This document shows, in pieces, positions 23,795 to 35,145 of a stretch of 64,000 nt of DNA. Below the pieces are notes generated by a model that was not told the origin of the DNA, did not search any database, and saw only the letters and a program-made list of their open reading frames with translations. The DNA lies in the NCBI RefSeq assembly GCF_002575655.3, contig NC_053035.3:92157322-92221321 (forward strand), given 5' to 3'. This DNA is from Aegilops tauschii subsp. strangulata (lineage: Eukaryota > Streptophyta > Magnoliopsida > Poales > Poaceae). Numbering within the stretch: position 1 is the stretch's first letter; each line of letters starts with the position of its first letter. Position numbers and translations under genes: made by a program.

Positions 23795-25228
23795 ACTACG
23801 AGACCGACACTGCTGCTGCCCAGTTCGACTACGGAGTTGACGACCCCTCCTACTTGCCAGAGCAACCAGGCAAGCCCCCCCCTTGATCACCAGATATCGC
23901 CTATTCTTCTCTATACTGCTTGCATTAGAGTAGTGTAGCATGTTACTGCTTTTCGATATCCTATCCTGATGCATAGCCTATCCTTGCTACTACTGTTGAT
24001 ACCTTTACCTGCAATCCTACATGCTTAGTATAGGATGCTAGATTTCCATCAGTGGCCCTACATTCTTGTCCGTCTGCTGTGCTATACTATCGGGCCGTGA
24101 TCACTTGGGCGGTGATCATGGGTATATACTTATATACTATATACATGACACATGTGATGACTAAAGTCGGGTCGGCTCGTAGGAGTACCCGCGAGTGGAT
24201 CTTTGTGGCGGAGCGACAGGGCAGGTTGAGACCGCCTAGGTGAGAGGTGGGCCTGGCCCTGGTCGGCGTTCGCGGTTACTTAACACGCTTAACGAGATCT
24301 TGGTATTTGATCTGAGTCTGACCATTTGGTCTATACGCACTAACCATCTACGTGGGAGTAGTTATGGGTATCCCGACGTCGTGGTATCAGCCGAAGCTCT
24401 TTTGACGTCAGCAACTGAGTGGCGCGCGCCGCATTGGACCGTAAGCTCGCGCTTGTATTAAGGGGGCTAGGTCTGCTTCCGACCGCGTACGCAACGTGCA
24501 GGTGTGCATAGGGCGATGGGCCCAGACCCCTGCGCGCATAGGATTAGACCGGCGTGCTGACCTCTCTGTTGAGCCTAGGTGGGGCGGCAACGTGTTGATC
24601 TTACGAGGCCGGGCATGACCCAGAAAAGTGTGTCCAGCCAAATGGGATCGAGCGTGTTGGGTTATGTGGTGCACCCCTGCAGGGAAGTTTATCTATTCGA
24701 ATAGCCGTGTCCCTCGGTAAAAGGACGACCCGGAGTTGTACCTTGACCTTATGACAACTAGAACTGGATACTGAATAAAATACACCCTTCCAAGTGCCAG
24801 ATACAACCCGGTGATCGCTCTCTAACAGGGCGACGAGGAGGGGATCGCCGGGTAGGATTTTGCTATGCGATGCTACTTGGAGGACTTCAATCTACTCTCT
24901 TCTACATGCTGCAAGATGGAGATGGCCAGAAGCGTAGTCTTCGACAGGACTAGCTATCCCCCTTTTATTCTGGCATTCTGCAGTTCAGTCCACTGATATG
25001 CCCCTTTACACATATACCCATGCATATGTAGTATAGCTCCTTGCTTGCGAGTACTTTGGATGAGTACTCACGGTTGCTTCTCTCCCTCTTTTCCCCCTTT
25101 TCCTTTCTATCTGGTTGTCGCAATCAGATGTTGGAGTCCAGGAGCCAGACGCCACCGTCGACGACGACACCTACGACACTGGAGGTGCCTACTACTACGT
25201 GCAGGCCGCTGATGACGACCAGGAGTAG
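23795..25228 (+). other. LTR-embedded split acidic ORF, G2 5' LTR copy (candidate)
   Basis: Block a (23795-23869) follows TTTCTTCCCCCTCTTCTCTC then CGGTAG, a strong 3' splice site. It encodes DYETDTAAAQFDYG, VDDPSYLPEQP and ends CCAG/GCAAG. Block b (25128-25228) follows a long pyrimidine tract ending CAATCAG. The one-base plus two-base phase makes a continuous frame through VQEPDATVDDDTYDTGGAYY and stops at TAG 25226-25228. Composition is acidic and Tyr-rich in both blocks. The start exon is unknown. Confidence 0.4.
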
Positions 25229-25530
25229 CGCAGGAGGATCCCAGGCAGGAGGCCTGCGCCTCGTTCGATCTGTATCCCAGTTTGTGCTAGCCTTCTTAAG
25301 GCAAACTTGTTTAACTTATGTCTGTACTCAGATATTGTTGCTTCCGCTGACTCGTCTGTGATCGAGCACTTGTATTCGAGCCCTCGAGGCCCCTGGCTTG
25401 TATTATGATGCTTGTATGACTTATTTATGTTGTAGAGTTGTGTTGTGATATCTTCCCGTGAGTCCCTGATCTTGATCGTACACATTTGCGTGCATGATTA
25501 GTGTACGGTCAAATCGGGGGCGTCACAAGT

Positions 25531-25542
25531 TGGTATCAGAGC
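25531..25542 (+). other. G2 primer-binding site (initiator Met tRNA)
   Basis: TGGTATCAGAGC lies three bases after the 5' LTR end and is the exact consensus plant iMet-tRNA PBS. The G1 counterpart is at 36856-36867 on the minus strand. Confidence 0.93.
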
Positions 25543-25829
25543 CGACTGCCTGTAGGAATCCCCCTTTCCACACTCCTTGGCCGAAGTCGAGTCTAGACAT
25601 TACAAAAACTTTTACTAACATGGCTGTGTGTCTTACGGGCCCACGTCGCCATTGGGTGGTACTAGGATCTTTTACTCCTCGACCTTTACTCTGGGACTCT
25701 AAACTCTCTTCTACTCGGGTTAAACGAATTTACTAACTCTAACACTAGGATCCCGTGACCGCATTCACCCCAAAGTTGGATAAGCCATAGTTGTTTCTTA
25801 GAATAGTATTTTGAACAATTCACACACTG

Positions 25830-25863
25830 TCATTTGACTCCTTTGAAACGTATTTGCTTTCAG
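25830..25863 (+). promoter_or_regulatory. Splice-acceptor-like tract directly before the extra ORF of G2
   Basis: The T-rich sequence CATTTGACTCCTTTGAAACG continues into TATTTGCTTTCAG, immediately followed by ATG (25864). The same tract precedes the ATG in G1 (36536 upward, minus strand). It fits a plant 3' splice site that would bring the extra ORF to the 5' end of a spliced RNA. No RNA evidence is available here. Confidence 0.4.
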
Positions 25864-26621
25864 ATGGAACCCACGAGGCAGGTCGTGCGCCACACGAGGC
25901 CATTGGTGCCTCGGGATCACCGGCTGTGCTAGCTGAGATGATGACCTATCTGGGTTATCGCTGGCACCCTGAGTACACCGTCTACGAGGAGTACCAGGAC
26001 TTTAACCAGGAGCAGTACCGTGCCATCGTCCACCTCTACTCGCGGGAGTATGACTCCACTACTGTGCTGCACACCGCACATGGTGTTGGTGTGACCATCG
26101 ATATGGCTGTCCACGATGCTGCCTATGCTGCTCTGACACGTCTTCGTGGAGAGTATCGGGAGTTGGACACCTCCCCTTTCAGGCACATTGCTATCGCATC
26201 TGATGTTGGTGCGGAGGGATACTATACTGCTGCCTACTCCACTGTCACCCGAGAGCCCTTCTACCATCAGAACCTGGTTCTGCATGCTGATGGGCTGGAT
26301 CGAGCTAACCGAGCTCTTCGCCACGAGATGTACACCACCCGTCAGCACCTTTACCGTGCTCTGACGCTGCTGCACCCCTTTGTCCGATCTGGACAGGTAC
26401 CGCGTACTGCGATCTACCCAGCCAGGACCGTGATGCCCCACGGTGTCGGTTGGCCAGAGGTGGGAGGCTACTCCCCTGCACTTGGTCCTCTTCTGCCACC
26501 TGAGCGTCGGGCTCTACACCTGAGTATCCGCGGCCCCCAGTCTGCTGACGTGGAGGGCTATCCGTTGCCTCACTACCAGCTGTCGGGCTACGATTACCTC
26601 CACAGTACCTCTTGGGACTGA
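25864..26621 (+). pseudogene. Extra sense ORF between PBS and gag in G2, about 250 codons, unknown function
   Basis: The frame is open for about 240 codons to TGA 26619-26621. Compared with G1, one base is missing near 25896 (CACGAGGCC against CACGACGGCC), so ATG 25864 is out of frame with the rest in this copy. Residues about 36-95 (HPEYTVYEEYQDFNQEQYRA ... VGVTIDMAVHDAAYAALTRL) suggest an alpha-beta-beta-beta-alpha dsRNA-binding-like fold: a Pro-x-Tyr strand, two further strands, and a final AxxxAAYxAL helix. The rest is Tyr-, His- and Pro-rich and ends HSTSWD. I do not recognise the family. The homologue in G1 is at 36019-36535. Confidence 0.6.
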
Positions 26622-26819
26622 TGTAGGCTTGCTTGTAGTGTTAGATGCATTCGCCGCGAGCCTGTGTGCCGCCTATGTTGTTTTAGTCTATGTACTGAAC
26701 TCTGTGCACTGAACTCTATGCATGACCCCTTTGTAAGTTATGCCGACTACCATTTAGTAGCTATCGTGCTCCTTTCTTTATGCATGTTTCATCATGAATG
26801 ATTCTTGTCCTTGCAAATT

Positions 26820-26856
26820 TCTCAATGCTGAACTACCCCTGTTATATATTAGCAGG
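26820..26856 (+). promoter_or_regulatory. Splice-acceptor-like tract directly before G2 gag
   Basis: ACTACCCCTGTTATATATTA followed by GCAG and then GATGG places an AG one base before the gag ATG (26857). The sequence is the same before G1 gag (35783 upward, minus strand). With the upstream ORF in the way, splicing to this site would be one route to gag translation; this is inference. Confidence 0.35.
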
Positions 26857-29800
26857 ATGGTTAGACCAGGTGGTCGTGGTCGTGGTGGCGATGCCCCACC
26901 ACCACCTGAGTACATGGCTGGTATGATCCAACAGTTCGAACTGAATCGCCAATTCATGGAAAATATGATGGCTCAGTTTCCTCGCCCCAATATGAACCAG
27001 CAGCCAGCCCAAGTGACTCTTCAAGATTTCATACGCCTCAACCCAACCATCTACCGCAGTTGAACTCAGACTCTGGATGCTGATGACTGGCTCCGTGACA
27101 TCACCTATGAGATGGAGTCTGCTGATGTAGCCCTTGCCAGCTATGTCACCTTTGCTTCCTTCTTCTTGAAGGGACCCGCAGCTCAATGGTGGGACAGCCA
27201 CAGGCGTACTATGCCAGCTGGAACGATCATCACATGGCCAGACTTCCAAGCAGCTTTCCGTGCCCGCTTCATTCCTCAGGGAGTCATGGACCGGAAGAAG
27301 CGTGAGTTCCGCAACCTCACCCAAGGCAACAAAACTGTTGAAGCTTATCAGCGGGAGTTTCTGGACTTGTCCCGCTATGCTGAAGAGGACATTGCAACTG
27401 ATGCACGCAGACAGGAGAAGTTCCGTGATGGCCTTCAAGCTGACATCAAGCTCGCACTTCTAGTGCATGACTTTGCTGATTTCGCCACCTTGGTGAACAA
27501 GGCCATCAATGTCGAAACTGGTCTGCAGGAATACCAGAGCTCTCACAGGCACAACCGTGACACGGGCTCATCTTCGGGCTCGCCCGCACAGAAGCGTAAG
27601 ATATGGATCCCGAACAGCATGTACCGTCCAAATGCATCTGCCCCAAGGCAGACATATGCTGCACCTCGTCTGCCTCCACCACCATCTAGGCAGTCAAGAC
27701 TTCCAGCTCCACCGTCCCAAGCCCCTGTTCCCACCCCCAATAATGGTCTGTGCTACAAGTGTGGACAACCAGGTCACCGTGCCAGGGACTGCAATCAGAA
27801 TCAGAATCAACTGGCCCTTCTAGCAACGGGCCGTGGTAACAACCAGCCTCGCAACAACAATGCTAAGCCTTATGGTCGTGCTCATGCCAACCACGTTGAT
27901 CTCAACGAAGCTCAAGACCAGCCTGCTACTGTGATGGGTACACTCCTCGTAAATTCAGTACCAGCATCCGTTTTATTTGATACAGGTGCATCGCATTCAT
28001 TCATGTCAGAAGATTTTGCATACAAGCACGACGTTAAATGTGAGGAGATGAACACCTCTGTATTGGTCAAAACCCCCGTGGGACAGTGTCAAACCTCCCT
28101 GGTTGGCATCGACGTCCCCGTGGAAATCGAAGGGCTGGAATTCTATGCCTCTCCCATTATCCTGAAGTCGTCTAACATCGACCTCATTTTGGGTATGGAT
28201 TGGTTGAAAGCGCATACTGCTTCTATAGTTTGTGCCACTAAGACCGTCCATCTGCTACACCCTTCAGATGAGATAGTTACTTACCAAGCCCATCTGGTGC
28301 AAAACGCCGAGGCAAGGCTCTATGCATTGAATGCATTGAATGCTGCACCACTAGAGGGCATTGAAAACATTCCCGTTGTGCGTGAATTCCTCGACGTCTT
28401 TCCTGAAGAACTTCCAGGGATTCCCCCTGCTAGAGCTGTCGAATTCATCATTGACTTGAAACCAGGCACCACTCCTATAGCCAAGCGACCCTACAAAATG
28501 CCGCCGCGTGAACTCCTTGAGCTTAAGGAGGAAATCGACAAATCTCTTCGCAAAGGATTCATTCGCCCAAGTTGCTCTCCTTGGGGAGCACCTTCCCTCT
28601 TTGTCAAGAAGAAGGATGGGACAAACCGGTTAGTTCAAGACTACCGTCCTATAAACCAAGCTACCATTCAGAATAAATACCCCTTCCTCGGATCAATGAT
28701 CTGTATGATCAACTGGCGGGTTCGTCAGTGTTCTCTAAGCTCGACTTGAGGTTGGGCTACCACCAGATCCGTGTTCGCGAAGAGGATATCCCAAAGACCG
28801 CCTTCGTGACTCGCTATGGTTCATACGAGTACACCGTCATGTCTTTCGATTTAACCAATGCTCCAGCCACCTTCTCTCGTCTGATGAACTATATATTCAT
28901 GGATTACCTCGACAAGTTCGTCGTGGTTTATCTGGATGATATCCTGGTATTTTCCAAGAACGAAGAAGAACATGCTGAACATCTTCGACTTGTGCTGGAA
29001 AAGCTACGAGAGCATCAACTATATGCCAAGTTCTCCAAATGTGAATTCTGGCTACCGGAAGTAACCTATCTTGGGCATGTCATCTCTAAGGATGGTATTG
29101 CCGTCAACCCCGAGCGAGTTCAGGCTATTCTTGATTGGACTCCTCCCAAGAACGTTAAGCAAGTCAGAAGTTTTCTCGGTCTCGCCAGCTATTGCCGTCG
29201 ATTCGTCGAGAACTTCTCCAAGATCGCCAGGCCTCTGACTAACCTGTTACATAAGGGCGTCAAGTTCCAATGGACAGACAAATGTCAGGAAAGTTTCCAG
29301 GCACTCAAAGACAAGTTGACTTCTGCTCCAGTTCTAGCTCCACCTGATACTAAGAAGGACTTTGTCATTTACTGCGACGCTTCCCGTCAAGGATTAGGCT
29401 GTGTCCTAATGCAAGACCGCAAAGTGATTGCTTATGCCTCTCGGCAATTGCGCCCTCACGAAGAGAACTACCCAGTTCACGACCTCGAACTTGCTGCTGT
29501 CATTCATGCGCTGAAGCAGTGGCGACATTACCTTCTCGGTAATCGTTGCAAGATCTTCACTGACCACCAAAGTCTGAAGTATCTGTTTACTCAGCCAGAC
29601 CTGAACCTCCGTCAGCAGAGATGGATGGAGCTTGTTGCAGACTTTGACTTGGGTATTTCCTATACGCCAGGCAAGGCTAATGTAATGGCTGATGCCTTGA
29701 GCCGCAAGTCTTACTGCAACCACCTCCAGGTTCACAAAGTTCAGCCCTCGCTTGTTGAAGAATTCAGGAAGCTGAACCTCCATATTGTTCCTCCGGGTGC

Positions 29801-31334
29801 ACTCGCCCCCCCTCCTAAGGAGTTTCGCAAGATGAACCTCCGTGTTGTTCCCCAGGGTTCCCTCAATACCCTGGCCGTCGAACCAGATCTCTTGGACTCC
29901 ATCAAGAGAATACAGGGATATGACTCTGAAGCCCACAAGATTAAATGCTACCTCACAGAAGGAAAGCCCTCATTCTTCACCATTGCTGAAGATGGCACCT
30001 TATACTTCAAGGGCCGCCTAGTGGTGCCATGTGCAGAGAAAAACCTGGATATGACACAGGAAGTTATGAAACAAGCTCATGATACGCCTCTATGTATCCA
30101 TCCTGGTAGTACAAAGATGTACCAAGACATCCGTCAAAGATTCTGGTGGTCTAATATGAAGCAAGACATTGCTCGTTATGTTGCTGAATGTGACGTTTGC
30201 CGTCGTATCAAAGCAGAACATCAAAGGCCTGCTGGAACTCTGCAACCTATCTCTATTCCTGAATGGAAATGGGACCATGTTGAGATGGACTTCGTCACTG
30301 GATTTCCCAAATCACAGAAAGGTAATGATGCTATTCTTGTCGTCATTGACCGGCTTTCCAAAGTTGCACATTTTCTGGCAGTCAAAGAAACGATCACTGC
30401 TAGCCAGTTGGCAACGCTCTATATGTCCAGGATTGTTTCACTCCACGGTATTCCATTGGTTATCAGCTCAGACCGTGGCAGCTTATTCACTTCAAGATTC
30501 TGGGCAAGTTTCCAAGAAGCCATGGGAACTCATCTGTCATTCAGTACTGCGTTTCATCCTCAGTCGGAAGGGCAAGTTGAACGCGTCAACCAAGTTCTCG
30601 AAGATATGCTTCGAGCTTGTGTTATTTCCTTCGGCAAGAAATGGGAGGAATCTCTCCCGTATGATGAGTTCTCTTATAATAATAGCTATCAAGCTAGTCT
30701 GAAGATGGCCCCCTTCGAAGTGTTATATGGACGAAAGTGCCGAACCCCTCTGAACTGGTCAGAAACTGGGGAACGTCCACTCTTCGGTCCGGATATTATC
30801 CAAGATGCCGAAGAACAAGTCCGCATTATCCGTGAGAATCTCAAGACTGCTCAGTCACGTCAGAAGAGTCAGTATGACCGTCATCATAAAGACATGGTCT
30901 ATCAACCTGGCGAAAAGGCTTATCTTCGAGTCACACTTATGAAGGGTGCTCACCGCTTCGGGATCAAGGGCAAACTAGCTCCTCGCTATATTGGCCCATT
31001 CACTATTCTCGAAAGGCGTGGAAAAGTGGCATACCAACTGGAGCTACCGCCGAACCTTTCTCAGGTTCACGATGTGTTCCATGTGTCACAGCTCCGCCGT
31101 TGCTTCAAGGACCCAATCCGAGCTGTGGATCATGAAGTGCTCGAATTGCAGCAAGACCTCTCCTATAAGGAGCATCCGGTCCGCATTCTCGACCAAGCTG
31201 AACGCCGCACACGTCAGAAGGCGATCAAGTTTCTCAAAGTCCAGTGGTCGCACCATTCTGAAGATGAGGCCACTTGGGAACGAGAGGATCGTCTGCGCGA
31301 AGAATACCCCGCATTGTTTCCTTCTACCTCCTAA
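26857..31334 (+). pseudogene. G2 gag-pol: gag, protease, RT, RNase H, integrase, chromodomain; two lesions
   Basis: Gag starts MVRPGGRGRGG. A TGA at 27061-27063 replaces the Ser codon present in G1. Gag then continues ([20 protein letters not shown]) to zinc knuckle [14 protein letters not shown] (near 27750) and protease [12 protein letters not shown] (near 27975). A one-base loss at about 28683, where CCCTCTTCC became CCCTTCC, shifts frame inside RT. From 28728 one frame runs to TAA 31332-31334 through [15 protein letters not shown], RNase H ([33 protein letters not shown]), integrase (HPGST zinc finger, [22 protein letters not shown]) and chromodomain ([20 protein letters not shown]). RT also has a Gly-to-Asp change in the usual SFGLTNAP motif. 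It is the best preserved Gypsy copy in the window. Confidence 0.94.
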
Positions 31335-31369
31335 ATCTCGGGACGAGATTTCTTGTAGTGGAGGAGATT
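31333..31369 (+). other. G2 palindrome and polypurine tract
   Basis: AAATCTCGGGACGAGATTT (31333-31351) has 8-base arms and overlaps the pol stop codon. GTAGTGGAGGAGATT (31355-31369) is the purine-rich plus-strand primer abutting the 3' LTR. The same arrangement is kept in G1. Confidence 0.75.
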
Positions 31370-34300
31370 TGTAACACCCCGAGAATCATGCTACAGTAAC
31401 TCTCTGTGATTAAGCTAATCATGTTGCTAAACAGGGCTTGATCACATTGGAGTCACATTTCTTTTCAAACTCCTAATTCAAACTTCAATTAAATTTAAAG
31501 TGGAAAATAAAAGTTGTCAAAATTGAAAAACTAAAATGTTCATTAAATAACAAATAATTCTGAAGCAATTATAAAATTGTAACTAAACTTAAATGGATTA
31601 GTTAAGTGACCCTAACAACCTCAAACTTTGGCGAGCAACAACATTTAATAACCTTTTAATTAATCTAAATTCAATATGAATTAGTATTTCACCCAAACTA
31701 GTTTTTGGTGCAAGGATCTGATGCACTGCAACTTATAAGCTAGCTCCCATATTTTATAAATACCATTTAGGTGCTAAACATTTTTGCCAACAGAAAAGAA
31801 ATATTAAAAAAAAGGGAAATGGCATCAATAGGACCCCTCCCCCACCCGCTGGGCCAACCGGCCCAGCTGGCCACCAGGTCATCCAGGCCGGCCCAGACCC
31901 AGGCCATTAACCCCTCCAGGGGGGCACTGAAACCCTAACCCCCCATTCCCCACGACCCCCACTCTCCTTCCCCCCCGCGCGATCTGGATCAGGGGCGCCC
32001 CAACGCATCGCCGCCCCGATCCCGTTGCCCCCGAGCCCGACGCCGGGGCCCGACGCCGCCCCGCCGTCGCCGGGCTGCCCCGCCCCACCACTCCGTCGCC
32101 GGAACACCATCGCCGCCGCCTCGCGCCACCAATCCTCCCCGAACAACCTCCACGCGCCCGACGCCGCCGATCTCTTCCCTCGACGCCGTCGCCGGAGACC
32201 ACCCCGCCGGACTGCCTCCCCTACGTCGCCAGCGTCCCCGTGCTCCTCCTCGACCCCCGCTGCCGAACCCCTACCGCCCCTGTGAGCTCCCCCTCTCCTC
32301 GCCCCCCCTGTGCGCCCTGCCTCTCCCCTGCGCTCGGCTCCGCCGCCCAACGGCGCCCGCGGACAGCCGCCCCCGGCCAACCACGTGGTGCCCCGCCCGA
32401 CGCACGCTTCCCCTGCTCCTGGCCGCGCGCACCTCGCGTCGAGGCAACGCCTCGCCGGCGGCCTTGCCATCGATCGCCCCCGGCCCCCTCGCTGGCCGCC
32501 GCTCGGGTCCGTCCCGCCGGGCCACCGCGCCCCCCTACCCCGGCCCGGCCTCGCCCTACCCCGGCCGGCGCCCTGCCCGCCGGCGCCCCTCTGGGTGCCG
32601 CGGCGCATACTAACGGGCACCCGCGCCCGCGCCCGTAACCCGCACCCGCATCGCCCCCTCTGGGCCACTGCCAAACGGGGCCCGCGCCCCCCCGCCCACA
32701 TAGAACGTTTTCAAAAAAAAAAGTAAATAAAAATAAAAATAATAATAAAAATAAAAATAATAAATTAATTAATAAAAATTAATGAATAAATAAATAAAGA
32801 AAATAAAAATAAAAATAATTTTAATTAATTAATTAACTAAATTAATTAAGTTAATTAATCCTGTTTAAATTAATCTAATTAGATAATTAATTTAATTAAA
32901 CAGTAATTATTTAGCTAAACCCTAATTAACCTAAATGACAGGTGGGTCCCACTGGACCCACATGTTAGTTTGACTTAGTCAACCCCTGTTGACTGCTGAT
33001 GTCAGCATGACATCATGCTGATGTCATAAATCCAAATTTCGAATTAAATTAAATAATTAATTAAATTCCAGAAATTAATAAAATCTTTAGAAAATCATAT
33101 CTTTTAATCCGTAACTCGGATTAAAATATTTTCAACATGAAAGTTGCTCAGAACGACGAGACGAATCTGAATACGCAGTCCGTTCGTCCACCACACCTCC
33201 CTAATCTATCGAACTAGCAACTTTCCCCCTCCGGTCCGTCTGTCCGAAAACGCGAAACATCGGGAATACTTCCCGGATGTTCCCCCCCTTCGCCGGTACC
33301 ACCTACTGTCGCGTTAGGACACACCTAGCACCGCTCATTGTCATGTCACGCATCGTCATGCTTATGTTTGCATTGTATTTACTGTTTCTTCCCCCTCTTC
33401 TTTCCGGTAGACTACGAGACCGACACTGCTGCTGCCCAGTTCGACTACGGAGTTGACGACCCCTCCTACTTGCCAGAGCAACCAGGCAAGCCCCCCCCCC
33501 TTGATCACCAGATATCGCCTATTCTTCTCTATACTGCTTGCATTAGAGTAGTGTAGCATGTTACTGCTTTTCGATATCCTATCCTGATGCATAGCCTATC
33601 CTTGCTACTACTGTTGATACCTTTACCTGCAATCCTACATGCTTAGTATAGGATGCTAGATTTCCATCAGTGGCCCTACATTCTTGTCCGTCTGCTGTGC
33701 TATACTATCGGGCCGTGATCACCTGGGCGGTGATCATGGGTATATACTTATATACTATATACATGACACATGTGATGACTAAAGTCGGGTCGGCTCGTAG
33801 GAGTACCCGCGAGTGGATCTTTGTGGCGGAGCGACAGGGCAGGTTGAGACCGCCTAGGTGAGAGGTGGGCCTGGCCCTGGTCGGCGTTCGCGGTTACTTA
33901 ACACGCTTAACGAGATCTTGGTATTTGATCTGAGTCTGACCATTTGGTCTATACGCACTAACCATCTACGTGGGAGTAGTTATGGGTATCCCGACGTCGT
34001 GGTATCAGCCGAAGCTCTTTTGACGGCAGCAACTGAGTGGCGCGCGCCGCATTGGACCGTAAGCTCGCGCTTGTATTAAGGGGGCTAGGTCTGCTTCCGG
34101 CCGCGTACGCAATGTGCAGGTGTGCATAGGGCGATGGGCCCAGACCCCTGCGCGCATAGGATTAGACCGGCGTGCTGACCTCTCTGTTGAGCCTAGGTGG
34201 GGCTGCAACGTGTTGATCTTACGAGGCCGGGCATGACCCAGAAAAGTGTGTCCGGCCAAATGGGATCGAGCGTGTTGGGTTATGTGGTGCACCCCTGCAG

Positions 34301-35145
34301 GGAAGTTTATCTATTCGAATAGCCGTGTCCCTCGGTAAAAGGACGACCCGGAGTTGTACCTTGACCTTATGACAACTAGAACTGGATACTGAATAAAATA
34401 CACCCTTCCAAGTGCCAGATACAACCCGGTGATCGCTCTCTAACAGGGCGACGAGGAGGGGATCGCCGGGTAGGATTGTGCTATGCGATGCTACTTGGAG
34501 GACTTCAATCTACTCTCTTCTACATGCTGCAAGATGGAGATGGCCAGAAGCGTAGTCTTCGACAGGACTAGCTATCCCCCTTTTATTCTGGCATTCTGCA
34601 GTTCAGTCCACTGATATGCCCCTTTACACATATACCCATGCATATGTAGTGTAGCTCCTTGCTTGCGAGTACTTTGGATGAGTACTCACGGTTGCTTCTC
34701 TCCCTCTTTTCCCCCTTTTCCTTTCTATCTGATTGTCGCAATCAGATGTTGGAGTCCAGGAGCCAGACGCCACCGTCGACGACGACACCTACGACACTGG
34801 AGGTGCCTACTACTACGTGCAGGCCGCTGACGACGACCAGGAGTAGCGTAGGAGGATCCCAGGCAGGAGGCTTGCGCCTCGTTCGATCTGTATCCCAGTT
34901 TGTGCTAGCCTTCTTAAGGCAAACTTGTTTAACTTATGTCTGTACTCAGATATTGTTGCTTCCGCTGACTCGTCTGTGATCGAGCACTTGTATTCGAGCC
35001 CTCGAGGCCCCTGGCTTGTATTATGATGCTTGTATGACTTATTTATGTTGTAGAGTTGTGTTGTGATATCTTCCCGTGAGTCCCTGATTTTGATCGTACA
35101 CATTTGCGTGCATGATTAGTGTACGGTCAAATCGGGGGCGTCACA
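31370..35145 (+). repeat. G2 3' LTR (about 3.78 kb)
   Basis: It starts TGTAACACCCCGAG and ends GGGGGCGTCACA, next to G1 gag at 35146. It is co-linear with the 5' LTR (21777-25527), including GC-rich leader, palindromes and both exon-like blocks. Confidence 0.93.
33411..34846 (+). other. LTR-embedded split acidic ORF, G2 3' LTR copy (candidate)
   Basis: Block a is 33411-33485 and block b 34746-34846 (TAG 34844-34846), with the same lengths, phases, polypyrimidine tracts and protein reading as the 5' LTR copy. Being downstream of pol, this copy could be transcribed on its own. Confidence 0.4.

Larger units (their letters stand above)
21777..25527 (+). repeat. G2 5' LTR (about 3.75 kb)
   Basis: Bounded by TGTAACACC and GGGGGCGTCACA. 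Internal order: AT-rich 5' part with a TATA-like TATTTAATAAATA (22157-22169); GC-rich leader without ATG codons at its start, beginning around the AAACCCTAACCCCCCATTCC stretch (about 22343); candidate donor CCT/GTGAGC near 22695; AT-rich stretch (23100-23290); palindrome cluster (23321-23412); exon-like blocks at 23795-23869 and 25128-25228; T-rich tail. It is very similar to the 3' LTR, with small indels mostly in homopolymers. Confidence 0.93.
20371..35145 (+). mobile_element. Gypsy G2: same family as G1, inserted into G1 gag, with extra partial LTR
   Basis: The order is partial LTR (20371-21776), full 5' LTR (21777-25527), PBS (25531-25542), extra ORF (25864-26621), gag-pol (26857-31334), palindrome/PPT (31333-31369), 3' LTR (31370-35145). 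It interrupts G1 gag in opposite orientation; the G1 frame reads across the two edges. Flanks share CACC at most (..GTTCACC left, (CA)CCAAGG right), so a clean 5-bp duplication is missing. Its coding region has only two lesions. Confidence 0.9.

Noticed and set aside
25128..25361. Alternative frame from ATG 25128 (Ser/Thr/Pro-rich)
   Set aside because: Its stop position differs between G1 and G2 copies, while the acidic frame keeps the same stop in all four LTRs.
33338..33556. ORF with a hydrophobic start before block a, read as a signal peptide
   Set aside because: It would start at TTG, and the hydrophobic run is simply the translated polypyrimidine tract of the 3' splice site.
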